Shown here one piece after another: positions 34,068-43,191 of a stretch of 64,000 nt of DNA; within the stretch, counting starts at the first letter, position 1, and the number at the start of each line of letters is the position of its first letter. The stretch is from Macrococcus equipercicus (GTDB lineage: Bacteria > Bacillota > Bacilli > Staphylococcales > Staphylococcaceae). Under the pieces are notes generated by a model. The model saw only the letters and a program-made list of their open reading frames with translations, was not told where the DNA came from and made no database searches. The position numbers and the translations under genes are program-made. Location of the stretch: assembly GCF_004359525.2 (NCBI RefSeq), contig NZ_SCWC02000003.1, positions 124,001-188,000 of the forward strand, written 5' to 3'.

Positions 34068-36068
34068 ATGACTAATGACAAAGATAGACAGTTAGAATCA
34101 GTAACAGTTGATACGACTCAAGATGCCGCCTTAACGACTAATCAAGGGCTTAAAATGGCAGAAGATGAATTCTCGTTGAAAGCAGGAGAACGTGGTCCCA
34201 CTTTATTAGAAGATTTTCATTTCAGAGAAAAAATGACGCATTTCGATCATGAGCGTATTCCGGAAAGAATTGTCCACGCACGTGGCTTTGGTGCACATGG
34301 TGAATTTGAATTATATGAATCACTTGAAAAATATACAAAAGCTAAATTTTTGAATGATACAACTAAAAAAACACCGGTCTTTGTTCGTTTCTCTACAGTA
34401 GCGGGATCTAAAGGCTCCCCTGAAACAGTACGCGACGTACGAGGTTTCGCAACGAAATTTTACACTGAAGAAGGAAACTATGATTTAGTGGGCAATAACA
34501 TTCCTGTCTTCTTTATTCAGGACGCAATCAAGTTCCCTGATTTAATCCATGCAGCTAAACCAGAGCCTCATAACGAAATTCCGCAGGCGGGTACGGCTCA
34601 TGATACATTCTGGGATTTCTTTGCCCAGAATCCGGAAGCTACGCATATGGCGATGTGGACGATGAGTGACCGGGCACTTCCGAAAAGTTTCCGGACAATG
34701 GAAGGGTTCGGCGTTAATACATTCCGTTTCGTCAATAAAGAAGGCAAATCACATTTCGTGAAATTTCACTGGAAACCGTTATTAGGGACGCATTCTTTAG
34801 TATGGGATGAAGCACAGATTATTGCCGGTAAAAATATCGACTTTAACCGTGAAGATTTATATGAAGCAATCGAAAAAGGTGACTATCCTGAATGGGAGTT
34901 TGGTGTCCAGCTGATTGCTGAAGAAGACGAGTTCAATTTTGACTTTGATATTCTTGACCCGACAAAGATCTGGCCGGAGGAAGAAGTGCCGGTGCAGCGT
35001 GTCGGTAAGTTGACGTTAAACCGTAACGTCGATAACGTATTTGCTGAAACGGAGCAGGTTATGTTCAGTCCGGCGCACGTTGTACCAGGTATTGACTTCA
35101 GTAACGATCCATTATTACAAGGACGTCTGTTCTCTTATACTGATACGCAGATTTTACGTCTCGGAGGTCCGAACTTCCACCAGATACCGATTAATGCACC
35201 GATTTGTCCATTTGCGAACAACCAGCGTGACGGGCTGCACCAGCATCAGATTCATAGAGGCATGACAAGTTATCATAATAATGGAATCAACAATAATAAT
35301 CCACATACGACGCCCGTTGAAGAAGGAGGATTTGAGAGCTACCATGAACGCATTGACGCGCATAAAGTACGTGCGAGAAGTGACAGCTTTACAGACTTTT
35401 ATTCACAGGCGAAGATGTTCTTGAACAGTTTGACCGAACCAGAACGTCAGCATATGATAGATGGCTTCAGTTTTGAAATTGGTAAATGTAAGCTGGATTT
35501 TGTTAAACAAAACGCCGTCAACAATTTGAACAAAGTAGATAAGAAGCTGGCTGAAGAAGTAGCGATTCGCGTCGGTGCTGAAGTGCCGGCTGCTGATGAA
35601 GAAGTGAAATCTGATAAAGCATCTCCTGCTGTCAGCATGGAAAATACGATTAAGAAATTAGATACGCTGTCAGTTGCAGTCGTTGTGACAGAAAATACAG
35701 ATGTCGTGCAGATTGAAACATTTATTAAAGAGTTCGCAGCGAATAAAGTGAACTATAAGTTGATCGCTGACCGTCCGCTGAAACTGTCAGAAGGCGTTAA
35801 AGTCACTGAAACATTTGAGACGGTGCACTCCACGTTGTTTGATGGGCTGCTTGTACTTGATGCAGTGTCACCACTTGCTCCACCATTGAAAGACTATATT
35901 GAAGCAGCGAATCGTCATTATAAAACTATCGGTTTTACCGATAGAGTGGCACCGTTAATTGACACAACTTCTGTTAAGAAAGGTCAGCCGGGTATCATAG
36001 AAGTAAGTACACCTGCTGAGTACTTGAACCAGTTAGTCGTGCAGCGTCACTGGGATCGTCAGCTGTAA
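34068..36068 (+). CDS. katE: Large-subunit (clade 2) catalase
   Basis: A 666-residue catalase of the HPII type: a catalase core to about residue 500, then a DJ-1/flavodoxin-like domain (VAVVVTENTDVVQIE onward). The essential distal His70 lies in VHARGFG, the Asn at 143-144 in VGNNIP, and the proximal heme Tyr357 in RLFSYTDTQ. It degrades hydrogen peroxide in the cytoplasm. The ATG is preceded by AAGGAGA with 9-base spacing. Length and domain content rule out the small clade 3 catalases usual in S. aureus. Confidence 0.95.
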   Translation: MTNDKDRQLESVTVDTTQDAALTTNQGLKMAEDEFSLKAGERGPTLLEDFHFREKMTHFDHERIPERIVHARGFGAHGEFELYESLEKYTKAKFLNDTTKKTPVFVRFSTVAGSKGSPETVRDVRGFATKFYTEEGNYDLVGNNIPVFFIQDAIKFPDLIHAAKPEPHNEIPQAGTAHDTFWDFFAQNPEATHMAMWTMSDRALPKSFRTMEGFGVNTFRFVNKEGKSHFVKFHWKPLLGTHSLVWDEAQIIAGKNIDFNREDLYEAIEKGDYPEWEFGVQLIAEEDEFNFDFDILDPTKIWPEEEVPVQRVGKLTLNRNVDNVFAETEQVMFSPAHVVPGIDFSNDPLLQGRLFSYTDTQILRLGGPNFHQIPINAPICPFANNQRDGLHQHQIHRGMTSYHNNGINNNNPHTTPVEEGGFESYHERIDAHKVRARSDSFTDFYSQAKMFLNSLTEPERQHMIDGFSFEIGKCKLDFVKQNAVNNLNKVDKKLAEEVAIRVGAEVPAADEEVKSDKASPAVSMENTIKKLDTLSVAVVVTENTDVVQIETFIKEFAANKVNYKLIADRPLKLSEGVKVTETFETVHSTLFDGLLVLDAVSPLAPPLKDYIEAANRHYKTIGFTDRVAPLIDTTSVKKGQPGIIEVSTPAEYLNQLVVQRHWDRQL

Positions 36069-36086
36069 TGAAGTAATTTCATTATT

Positions 36087-36120
36087 AAAACACTCGAGCA
36101 TTAATGCTCGAGTGTTTTTT
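36087..36120. terminator. Terminator between katE and the SQR-like gene
   Basis: A 32-base perfect palindrome, AAAACACTCGAGCAT and complement, with T6 on the plus strand and A4 opposite; it can end both genes. Confidence 0.92.
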
Positions 36121-36134
36121 AGCGTTAATTGAGT

Positions 36135-37322
36135 TCAGCTGCGGCCTTTTAACATGCCATACCAGTACATGATAGGTAATAACCGTTTCTTGAATAAATA
36201 AAGAAATTTACTGTTTCTCGCTTGATTAAACGGCAGCGTTTCTTTCGGCTTCAGACTATAGTCAAACTCAGCCATGATTGCCTCGCCGTACTCTGTCGCA
36301 ATCGGACAGGCTGTCATACCTGTGTAGTGGGCTTTCAGTTTTCTTCCTTTCATCTGTGAAATAAGGTTTTTAGGAAGAATGTGAGCCTGCTTTCTGACGG
36401 CCGCACCCATCTTGACAGTCGGTAGATTCGTGCAGTCACCGATACCAAATATATTCTGATGTCTGACGTGCTGCAGTGTAAAAGGGTTCACATCAAGCCA
36501 GCCCGCCTCATCTGCCAGAGTTGATTCTTTAATGATGTCAGGTGCACTCATCGGCGGCGTCACTAACAGCATGGAGAACGGGACTTCTGTTGTAGTCCTA
36601 TTTTGATAATTAAAGAAAGTAGCCGTCTGCCGTGGACCATCAACTTTCACCAGTTCGTCATTCAGCGTATAATCTATCTGTTTTTGTGTGAACAGTTCGA
36701 TAAGTGTATCACGGTATTTCTCGACAGGAAATAATGTATGATTGCCGGAGCGGAGCATCAGTTTAACATCGCGAACACCCTGCTTATGGAAGAAATCGTG
36801 GAACGTGAATAATGAATTTTCAGGAGCAACGCCACCTTTAATAGGTGAATTGGGTTTCGTTGCAATGACGTTGCCGGCTGTTACATGGCGTAATGTGTCA
36901 TATGTGTAGTCCACATAGTCGTAAAGATAATTGGTGCAGACATTATTCTTTCCGAGTGTCTCAGTGAGGCCTTCTATTTGGTCGAAATCCAGCTGTATAC
37001 CTAATGCCACAACAAGAAAGTCATAACTAACTGTTTGACCATGGTCTAATGTCACTAGGCGTTCAATCGGCTGAATCCGGCTGACTTTATGCTGCATGAA
37101 CTCAGCACCATGCGGCACGACCCGGCGCATCTTTTTACGGGTATGCTCTTTCTTTTCTGCCCCGCTGCCTACTAGCGGCCAGGACGGCTGAAAAGCATGG
37201 TAATCTGCATGGTCGATAATCAGTATTTTATTCTTTAAACTTACTTTTTTAGCGAGACGGCTTGCGACAGCGATGCCGCCTGACCCGCCACCTAATATCA
37301 CTACTTTATAATGCTGTTTCAT
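36135..37322 (-). CDS. SQR-like FAD/NAD(P) oxidoreductase lacking the KCGG cysteine
   Basis: A 395-residue flavoprotein with an N-terminal GGGSGGIA motif and overall similarity to staphylococcal sulfide:quinone reductase (HAFQPSWPLVGSGA, TPPMSAPDIIK, GDCTNLPTVKMGAA, TACPIATEYG). SQRs form a persulfide with a cysteine in the PIKCGGAP segment and a second near the TSCP segment. Here the first is PIKGGVAP (Gly163), while Cys339 remains, and Cys129 and Cys297 are also present. So sulfide oxidation may be lost or altered. It follows dedA by 13 bases. Confidence 0.72.
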   Translation of the reverse strand: MKQHYKVVILGGGSGGIAVASRLAKKVSLKNKILIIDHADYHAFQPSWPLVGSGAEKKEHTRKKMRRVVPHGAEFMQHKVSRIQPIERLVTLDHGQTVSYDFLVVALGIQLDFDQIEGLTETLGKNNVCTNYLYDYVDYTYDTLRHVTAGNVIATKPNSPIKGGVAPENSLFTFHDFFHKQGVRDVKLMLRSGNHTLFPVEKYRDTLIELFTQKQIDYTLNDELVKVDGPRQTATFFNYQNRTTTEVPFSMLLVTPPMSAPDIIKESTLADEAGWLDVNPFTLQHVRHQNIFGIGDCTNLPTVKMGAAVRKQAHILPKNLISQMKGRKLKAHYTGMTACPIATEYGEAIMAEFDYSLKPKETLPFNQARNSKFLYLFKKRLLPIMYWYGMLKGRS

Positions 37323-37335
37323 GCTGTTTCCTCCT

Positions 37336-37941
37336 TTACAATTTGCGTTTTCTTAAATAGACGATGCTGATCATAATCATTATCCCGATGACGACATATA
37401 ATACATGAGAATACGTATCAAACAGATGAAGCAGCTGTTCCCAGTTCTCACCGAGTCGGACACCTGAATAAATGAGAGCACCGTTCCAGATGAGTGTACC
37501 AAGTGCTGAATAAATAATAAACGGTATAAGCTTCATATGATTCATGCCGGCGGGAATAGAAATCAAGCTGCGCACAACAGGGACGAAGCGGCAGAGAAAC
37601 ACAGTGATGCCGCCATACTTTGAGAACCAGCTGTCAGCTCGGCGGACGTCCGCAGTTGTTAAGCGCAGAATTCTGCCGTAGCGTTCGACAAGACGTTCGA
37701 TACGCTGCAGACCGAGTACTTTTCCTACGTAATAAAGCAGCACAGCGCCGGCTAGTGCTCCGAGTGTCGAAGCAGTCAGCATACCGATGTAGGAGAGGCC
37801 GTGTGACTTAGTTACCATGAACCCGCCGAACGTCAAAATGACTTCAGAGGGAATCGGAGGAAAGACATTTTCAAGTAATATTAACAAAAACACACCGAAG
37901 TAACCAAACTGCTCCATTACTGCTGTAATCCATTGCTGCAT
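37336..37941 (-). CDS. DedA-family membrane protein
   Basis: A 201-residue protein with about five hydrophobic helices. ENVFPPIPSEVIL and FLCRFVPVVRSLISIPAG are the two DedA motifs, including the conserved arginines. The family is needed for membrane integrity, probably as lipid (undecaprenyl-phosphate) flippases. The ATG at 37941 is 7 bases after AAGGAG. It lies upstream of the SQR-like gene and likely shares its transcript. Confidence 0.88.
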   Translation of the reverse strand: MQQWITAVMEQFGYFGVFLLILLENVFPPIPSEVILTFGGFMVTKSHGLSYIGMLTASTLGALAGAVLLYYVGKVLGLQRIERLVERYGRILRLTTADVRRADSWFSKYGGITVFLCRFVPVVRSLISIPAGMNHMKLIPFIIYSALGTLIWNGALIYSGVRLGENWEQLLHLFDTYSHVLYVVIGIMIMISIVYLRKRKL

Positions 37942-38113
37942 CAATTAACTCCTTAAAAAGTGTATGACTATCCATTACCCTGAAAAATATGTTATTTACA
38001 TACCGTGCTAAAATAACAAAAAAAAGACACAAAACTCATTTGAGCAGTAGAGATGACTTCTATCATATAATGACTACATCGATTGTTAATTCTGCTATAA
38101 TTTCTTGAGTAAA

Positions 38114-38119
38114 GGGTAT
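38114..38119 (+). promoter_or_regulatory. Possible sigma-B -10 for the 107-residue protein
   Basis: GGGTAT, with CTATAA 13 bases upstream (4 of 6 with GTTTAA). Weak. Confidence 0.3.
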
Positions 38120-38149
38120 AGAAATATGATAACTAAAGGAGGATTCAAA

Positions 38150-38473
38150 ATGTCAGAACTATTTAATGAGAATGAACTGAGCCCATCCGAAAAAAGAGGA
38201 CCCGGCGTAGTGGGGACGATAGAATTCAAAATGGGGAATCAGACAGAATTTCCCGGAGAATATATGCCGACTAACAAGCGGTTCTTTATGGTTGTAGATA
38301 TGAACGGCCAGCCTTATCAGCGCGTTATGAGCTATGATGAGATTAAAAGTGTCGAAGTTGAAGATGATGCTGTCACTGTCGAGTTTTCAGTCGGGAAGAT
38401 TAAGATGAGAGACATCGGTAATGGTACGGCACAAGTGTTTGCTGATTACGTGAACGCACAAATTGGTAACTAA
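38150..38473 (+). CDS. Unknown 107-residue protein
   Basis: I do not recognise the family. After about 22 charged residues it is strand-rich: VGTIEFKMGNQTEF, NKRFFMVVDMNG, YQRVMSYDEIKSVEVE and VTVEFSVGKIKMRD, a pattern like a small PH-type or GRAM-type barrel. There is no signal peptide. The ATG at 38150 follows AAAGGAGGATTCAAA, a very good ribosome site; an in-frame start 45 bases upstream lacks one. A perfect terminator follows. Possibly stress regulated (see 38114). Confidence 0.7.
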   Translation: MSELFNENELSPSEKRGPGVVGTIEFKMGNQTEFPGEYMPTNKRFFMVVDMNGQPYQRVMSYDEIKSVEVEDDAVTVEFSVGKIKMRDIGNGTAQVFADYVNAQIGN

Positions 38474-38479
38474 AAGATA

Positions 38480-38511
38480 AGAACGCCCCAGTGATTATGT
38501 TGGGGCGTTCT
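38480..38511. terminator. Terminator between the 107-residue gene and deoD
   Basis: AGAACGCCCCA and TGGGGCGTTCT pair perfectly with a 10-base loop. T-richness is moderate on both sides. Confidence 0.82.
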
Positions 38512-38525
38512 CTGATTAATACATC

Positions 38526-39242
38526 TTATTCTACAATTTCCAGAGCGATTTCCATCATTTTAGTGAATGATGTCTGGCGCTCTTCAGGTGTTGTTGCTTC
38601 ATGAGTCAATAAATGGTCACTTACTGTGAAAATGCCTAATGCTTTTACATCTCCGCCGGCATAAGCTGCATTCATGTAGAGACCTGCTGATTCCATCTCA
38701 ACAGCAAGAATGCCCATAGAACGCCATTTATCAGTTGCTTCTGTATTCGCATTGTAGAAAATGTCAGATGACAATACGTTACCGACATGGTTTGGTACTC
38801 CTTTTTCGTCTGCTAATTGTTTAGCGCGGGCAAGCAGGCTGTAGTCAGCAATCGGTGCAAAGTGACCCGGTAGACCATACTGTGCCACGTAGTTAGAGTC
38901 AGTTGATGCACCTTGCGCGATAATGACGTCATAGACATTGATGCCTTCCTGCATCGCACCGCATGAACCGACACGGATCAAATTTTTAACGCCGAACGTG
39001 TGAATCAGTTCATAAGAGTAAATACCGATAGATGGAATACCCATCCCTGTCCCCATGACAGAGATTTTTTTGCCTTTGTAAGTTCCTGTATAACCGAACA
39101 TATTACGTACTTCGTTGAACTGGACAACGTCTTCTAAATAAGTGTCCGCGATAAATTTTGCACGCAGCGGATCGCCTGGTAAAAGGATTGTTTCAGCGAT
39201 TGGATTGTTTTCAGGTTTAATATGTGGTGTAGATTGAGTCAT
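38526..39242 (-). CDS. deoD: Purine-nucleoside phosphorylase DeoD-type
   Basis: A 238-residue hexameric nucleoside phosphorylase. GDPLRAKFIA, GTGMGIPSI, VGSCGAMQ and VSDHLLT are the phosphate- and purine-binding motifs of DeoD. It cleaves purine nucleosides with phosphate, freeing base and ribose-1-P. It is monocistronic. AGGAGA precedes the ATG. Confidence 0.95.
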   Translation of the reverse strand: MTQSTPHIKPENNPIAETILLPGDPLRAKFIADTYLEDVVQFNEVRNMFGYTGTYKGKKISVMGTGMGIPSIGIYSYELIHTFGVKNLIRVGSCGAMQEGINVYDVIIAQGASTDSNYVAQYGLPGHFAPIADYSLLARAKQLADEKGVPNHVGNVLSSDIFYNANTEATDKWRSMGILAVEMESAGLYMNAAYAGGDVKALGIFTVSDHLLTHEATTPEERQTSFTKMMEIALEIVE

Positions 39243-39421
39243 GATGATTCTCCTTTAATGAATGATTTTTCATTTCAACTTTAGTATATATAACTATATA
39301 AGAGATTTCAAAAAAAGATCATAAGGTATAATCATTGACCAGTGAAACCTGGATGTTTAAAATCTTCAATTTGTGCAATAACTATTAAAGTAAATCATAT
39401 TAAATATTGGAGTGATTGCAG

Positions 39422-40306
39422 ATGAGCAACAATCAAGATCCGTTAACTAAACATTACCCAGGTAAATTCAAGAAGCAGGAACAGGAAGCACCAGGTCTTC
39501 AGCAGAAAATGACACCGGTCCCTGACTGCGGCGAAGAATCTTATACAGGAACAGGCAAGCTAAAAGGTAAACGTGCACTGGTTACTGGAGGAGACTCTGG
39601 TATCGGTCGTGCAGCAGCTATTGCTTACGCTAAAGAAGGCGCAGATGTCGCCATCAACTATCTCCCTGCAGAAGAAGCAGATGCACAGGAAGTGAAAACT
39701 GTCATTGAAGCGGCTGGACAAAAGGCCGTATTAATCCCGGGTGACTTGCGCAATGAAGATTTCAATAAAGAAATGGTCGAAACAGCCGTTAAAGAATTAG
39801 GCGGCCTTGATATTTTATGTAGTGTCGCAGGTGAGCAGACAGCTGTCGACAAAGTAGAAGATTTATCGACTCAGCAGTTACGTTCAACATTTGAGACGAA
39901 CGTCTTTTCGTTAGTATGGACAGTGCAGGCTGCACTTCCACATCTGGATAAAGGGGCAGCGATTATCACAACGTCTTCCGTACAGGCTTACAATCCAAGC
40001 AAAAACTTGCTGGATTATGCAGCGACAAAGACGGCGATTGTCTCTATCACTAAGTCACTGGCTTCTCAGCTCGGTGAAAAAGGTATTCGTGTGAACTCAG
40101 TAGCACCAGGCCCAATATGGACAGCACTGCAGATTACAGGCGGACAGCCGCAGGAGAAAATTCCGGAATTCGGTCAAAAAGTAACGCTGCAGCGTGCAGG
40201 TCAGCCGGTTGAATTGTCTGATGTCTATGTTTTCCTTGCTTCTGACAATGCAAGCTATGTGACTGGACAAGTATACGGCGTGACAGGCGGCGTAGAAATC
40301 AACTAA
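39422..40306 (+). CDS. Short-chain dehydrogenase (general stress protein 39/YdaD-like)
   Basis: A 294-residue SDR with a 45-residue N-terminal extension ([24 protein letters not shown]). The nucleotide motif is TGGDSGIG, then catalytic [21 protein letters not shown] (Ser, Tyr-x3-Lys) and SVAPGPIWT. The extension and layout match B. subtilis YdaD/YhxC oxidoreductases of the sigma-B regulon. The ATG at 39422 follows GGAG by 9 bases. Substrate unknown. Confidence 0.88.
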   Translation: MSNNQDPLTKHYPGKFKKQEQEAPGLQQKMTPVPDCGEESYTGTGKLKGKRALVTGGDSGIGRAAAIAYAKEGADVAINYLPAEEADAQEVKTVIEAAGQKAVLIPGDLRNEDFNKEMVETAVKELGGLDILCSVAGEQTAVDKVEDLSTQQLRSTFETNVFSLVWTVQAALPHLDKGAAIITTSSVQAYNPSKNLLDYAATKTAIVSITKSLASQLGEKGIRVNSVAPGPIWTALQITGGQPQEKIPEFGQKVTLQRAGQPVELSDVYVFLASDNASYVTGQVYGVTGGVEIN

Positions 40307-40311
40307 TAAAG

Positions 40312-40340
40312 AAAAGCTGGAACTTTAAGTCCCAGCTTTT
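40312..40340. terminator. Terminator between SDR gene and modB
   Basis: AAAAGCTGG and CCAGCTTTT form a stem with an 11-base loop, T7 on the plus strand; it touches the modB stop. Confidence 0.85.
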
Positions 40341-40341
40341 T

Positions 40342-41019
40342 TTATTGCGCATCTTTTCTGATCATCTGAATGATAAGCATTAAAACAAAGGATAATAAAA
40401 CCATCATCGCCACCCATATGCCTGCAAGCAGCAGTTCGTTGTTTTCAATCGCTACATAAATTGCTGTCGGTAATGTCTGGGTGATTCCAGGTATATTGCC
40501 CGCGAAAATAAGAGTGGCACCGAACTCACCAAGGGCTCTCGCGAACGCAAACAAAATACCGGTAAGCAGTGCATTCTTTGATAAAGGCATGATGATAGAC
40601 TTGAAGATTACGATACTATTAGCACCGTCTAATTGTGCAGCCTCCAGGACATCGCTGCTGACATTGTCGATGCCGATTTTAAGGGACTGATACATCAAGG
40701 GCACCGCAACAACAGTCGAAGCGATAATCGCTGCGTAAATACTGAATAACATTGTAGTATTAAAGAGCGAATATATCCACTGGCCGAGAATGCCATAGCG
40801 TCCGAACAAGTAGAGCAGCAGGAAGCCGACGACAGTAGGCGGCAGTACCATAGGCAGCATAATGACAGTCTCCACAAATGATTTCCCTGGAAATGTTTGT
40901 TTAGACAGCGTGAAAGCGAGCATAATGCCGATGAGAAAGCTGAGCAGTGTCGCTGTACATGCCACTTTCAGTGAAATGACGATGGGAGAAAAAAATTCTT
41001 CACTGAACAGTAAATCCAT
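40342..41019 (-). CDS. modB: Molybdate ABC transporter permease
   Basis: A 225-residue permease with about five membrane helices. VLEAAQLDGANSIVIFKSIIMPL is the EAA loop that would contact an ATPase, and ARALGEFGATLIFAG is typical of ModB. It overlaps modA by 20 bases. No modC ATPase follows: the next gene is on the other strand. The start at 41019 is chosen because upstream in-frame codons lie inside modA. Confidence 0.9.
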   Translation of the reverse strand: MDLLFSEEFFSPIVISLKVACTATLLSFLIGIMLAFTLSKQTFPGKSFVETVIMLPMVLPPTVVGFLLLYLFGRYGILGQWIYSLFNTTMLFSIYAAIIASTVVAVPLMYQSLKIGIDNVSSDVLEAAQLDGANSIVIFKSIIMPLSKNALLTGILFAFARALGEFGATLIFAGNIPGITQTLPTAIYVAIENNELLLAGIWVAMMVLLSFVLMLIIQMIRKDAQ

Positions 41020-41740
41020 ACGATTGATATACCTTTTTGGAGTGGGCGGACTGCATATACTGATAGAAGTCATGTGCTGCCTGTCGATGCTTCGTTGCCC
41101 GAACGATGCCGAGCGGATAAACAATCGGCTCATGAAGATTATCAGCAAGTGTTAACCGCGCTGACTTTGAAGTGAGTGCATCGGTTAAATAAACAATTCC
41201 AGCATCTACATTTCCGGACTCCACATAAGTGAGCACTTGCCGCACGTCTTTTGTATAGACAATTTTCGGTTGAAGCTGCGACCAGAGATGAAGATGAGTC
41301 AGAGCGGACTTAGCATACATGCCGGCAGGTACCGTTTCAGGAGTACCGACAGCAATTTTGTTGACCGCTGAATCCGTTAAATCTGCAGGAGAGGTCAGTT
41401 TTTTGCTGGAGATGATGACCAGCCGGTTTTTTAATAGCGGTGTACTATCTTCTTGTTTGATGTCGCCGCCTGCTGTTAATTTAGTCATGTCTTTAGTAGA
41501 AGCTGAGAAAAACAGATCAGCAGGTGCACCCGCCTGAATTTGATTGCTCAGCGTTCCTGAGGCACCAAAGTTATAGACGATATTGATATTGGGATGTATT
41601 TTCTCATAATTTTTCTTAATATCACCGAGTGCGTCTTTTAAACTGGCAGCAGCAGATACAGTGATAGTTGTTTTTTTGACGGGCTGATGGCCGCAGCCGG
41701 CAAGCATAATCAAGCAGATCATGGTCAGTAAATATTTCAA
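41000..41740 (-). CDS. modA: Molybdate-binding lipoprotein
   Basis: A 246-residue periplasm-type binding protein with a lipobox LAGC (Cys16) after a hydrophobic signal segment. SAAASLKDALGDI, FGASGTLSNQIQ and DVRQVLTYVESGNVDAGIVYLTDA are the ModA ligand regions. It begins with TTG 7 bases after a perfect AGGAGG; the ATG 42 bases upstream has no ribosome site and would misplace the signal peptide. It binds molybdate/tungstate outside the membrane. Operon modA-modB; fits the cofactor genes at 50-57 kb. Confidence 0.9.
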   Translation of the reverse strand: MKYLLTMICLIMLAGCGHQPVKKTTITVSAAASLKDALGDIKKNYEKIHPNINIVYNFGASGTLSNQIQAGAPADLFFSASTKDMTKLTAGGDIKQEDSTPLLKNRLVIISSKKLTSPADLTDSAVNKIAVGTPETVPAGMYAKSALTHLHLWSQLQPKIVYTKDVRQVLTYVESGNVDAGIVYLTDALTSKSARLTLADNLHEPIVYPLGIVRATKHRQAAHDFYQYMQSAHSKKVYQSYGFTVQ

Positions 41741-41895
41741 GTGTATTCCTCCTATCTTTTGTCCAGTATACAATAGTTTCATATAAATAAAGATGAATAA
41801 TACATGAACCTTATATTGGTTTTATAAGCGGCAGGGTTTAACTGAGAGTAAAAAGGTTATTAATAACTAGTGTTAAAAATTACAAAAGGGGTGTT

Positions 41896-43050
41896 ATGAA
41901 TATGAGAGCAGTAACTTTCCAAGGTAAAAAGAAAATGGAAGTGAAACAAGTTAAAGACCCGATCATTGAAGCACCGACAGATGCGATTATTAAAATTACA
42001 GCAACTGGTATTTGTGGTTCAGATTTACACTTATATCACCAAGGTGATTTAATGATGGATCCTGGATTTGTCATCGGTCATGAGCCGATGGGAATTGTTG
42101 AAGAAGTCGGCAGCGAAGTGACGAAGCTGAAAAAAGGTGACCGTGTTGTTATTCCTTTCAACATTGGCTGCGGTGAATGTTTCTACTGTGTGAATGAAAT
42201 GGAATCACAGTGTGATAACTCAAATCAAGAACAGGCAAACTGGAAGATGGATAACGGCGGCTTATTCGGTTTCGGTAAAATGCATGGTAACCACTGGGGC
42301 GGACAGGCAGAGTATTTGAGAGTGCCTTTCGCTGACTTCTCCTCCTTTATAGTACCGGACAGCGATATGAAAGATGAGCAGGTGCTCTTCTTATCAGACG
42401 TTGTGCCGACAGCTTACTGGAGCGTAGAAAATGCCGGTGTGAAACCAGGTGATACAGTTATTATTCTCGGCTGTGGGCCAATCGGTCTGATGGCGCAGAA
42501 ATTCGCCAAGCTAAAAGGCGCTGAGCGCGTCATTGGTGTAGATAATGTAGAGCATCGTCTTGAACATGCCATCAGAACAAATCCAGTTGAAGTCGTCAAC
42601 TTCGATAAAGAGAAGGAAGTCGGCAAGCTGCTCCGCGAAGAAACTAAAGGCGGTGCTGATGTTGTCATTGACTGTGTAGGGATGGATGGTCAAGTAACGA
42701 TTACCGAACGTGCGACTAATTTAGTGACGCCGCAGCGCGGTACAATCAGTCCGATTGAAACAGCAGCAGAAGCTGTTCGTAAATTCGGTACGATTCAGTT
42801 GACCGGTGTTTATGCAACGCCTGCTGCTAACTTCCCGTTACCGCTGATCTTCAACCGTAATGTCCAGGTGAAGACCGGACAGGCACCAGTGATCCACTTA
42901 ATGCCGAAATTATATGAGATGATTCGTGACGGCGTCTTTGACCCGACAGATATCATTACGCACACAATGTCACTGGATGACGCAGCAGAAGCTTATGACA
43001 TCTTTGATAAGAAGAAAGACAATAACATCAAAGTCGTCTTGAAACCATAA
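41896..43050 (+). CDS. Zinc-dependent alcohol dehydrogenase (formaldehyde dehydrogenase-like)
   Basis: A 384-residue MDR enzyme. GICGSDLHLYHQGDL and GHEPMG bear the catalytic zinc ligands, and a structural zinc site is given by CGECFYC with later C. The NAD site is ILGCGPIGLMAQK. Its length and NWKMDNGGLFGFGKMHGNHWGGQAE insert resemble glutathione-independent formaldehyde dehydrogenases. Substrate not certain. AGGGG lies 4 bases before the first ATG and 10 before a second ATG at 41902. Confidence 0.86.
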   Translation: MNMRAVTFQGKKKMEVKQVKDPIIEAPTDAIIKITATGICGSDLHLYHQGDLMMDPGFVIGHEPMGIVEEVGSEVTKLKKGDRVVIPFNIGCGECFYCVNEMESQCDNSNQEQANWKMDNGGLFGFGKMHGNHWGGQAEYLRVPFADFSSFIVPDSDMKDEQVLFLSDVVPTAYWSVENAGVKPGDTVIILGCGPIGLMAQKFAKLKGAERVIGVDNVEHRLEHAIRTNPVEVVNFDKEKEVGKLLREETKGGADVVIDCVGMDGQVTITERATNLVTPQRGTISPIETAAEAVRKFGTIQLTGVYATPAANFPLPLIFNRNVQVKTGQAPVIHLMPKLYEMIRDGVFDPTDIITHTMSLDDAAEAYDIFDKKKDNNIKVVLKP

Positions 43051-43065
43051 GTGATGAGTTAATTT

Positions 43066-43122
43066 AACGCCTTGGTCTGCCTTTAGGACAGTATGTTCTT
43101 GAAGGCAGACCGAGGCGTTTTA
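43066..43122 (+). terminator. Terminator after the alcohol dehydrogenase
   Basis: AACGCCTTGGTCTGCCTT pairs with AAGGCAGACCGAGGCGTT (18 bp, one G-U) with an 18-base loop, then a short T-run. Confidence 0.85.
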
Positions 43123-43191
43123 CTGCATTATAGTGACGAGAGATGATACATAATATAATAAGGTTGTTAGTATAATGAAGAGGTGATAGGA

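Noticed and set aside
39355..39400. Sigma-B promoter for the SDR stress gene
   Set aside because: GTTTAA is present but the -10 (GCAATA region) does not match GGGTAT.
41741..41782. modA starting at the upstream ATG
   Set aside because: No ribosome site there; the TTG at 41740 has AGGAGG 7 bases upstream and gives a normal lipoprotein signal.
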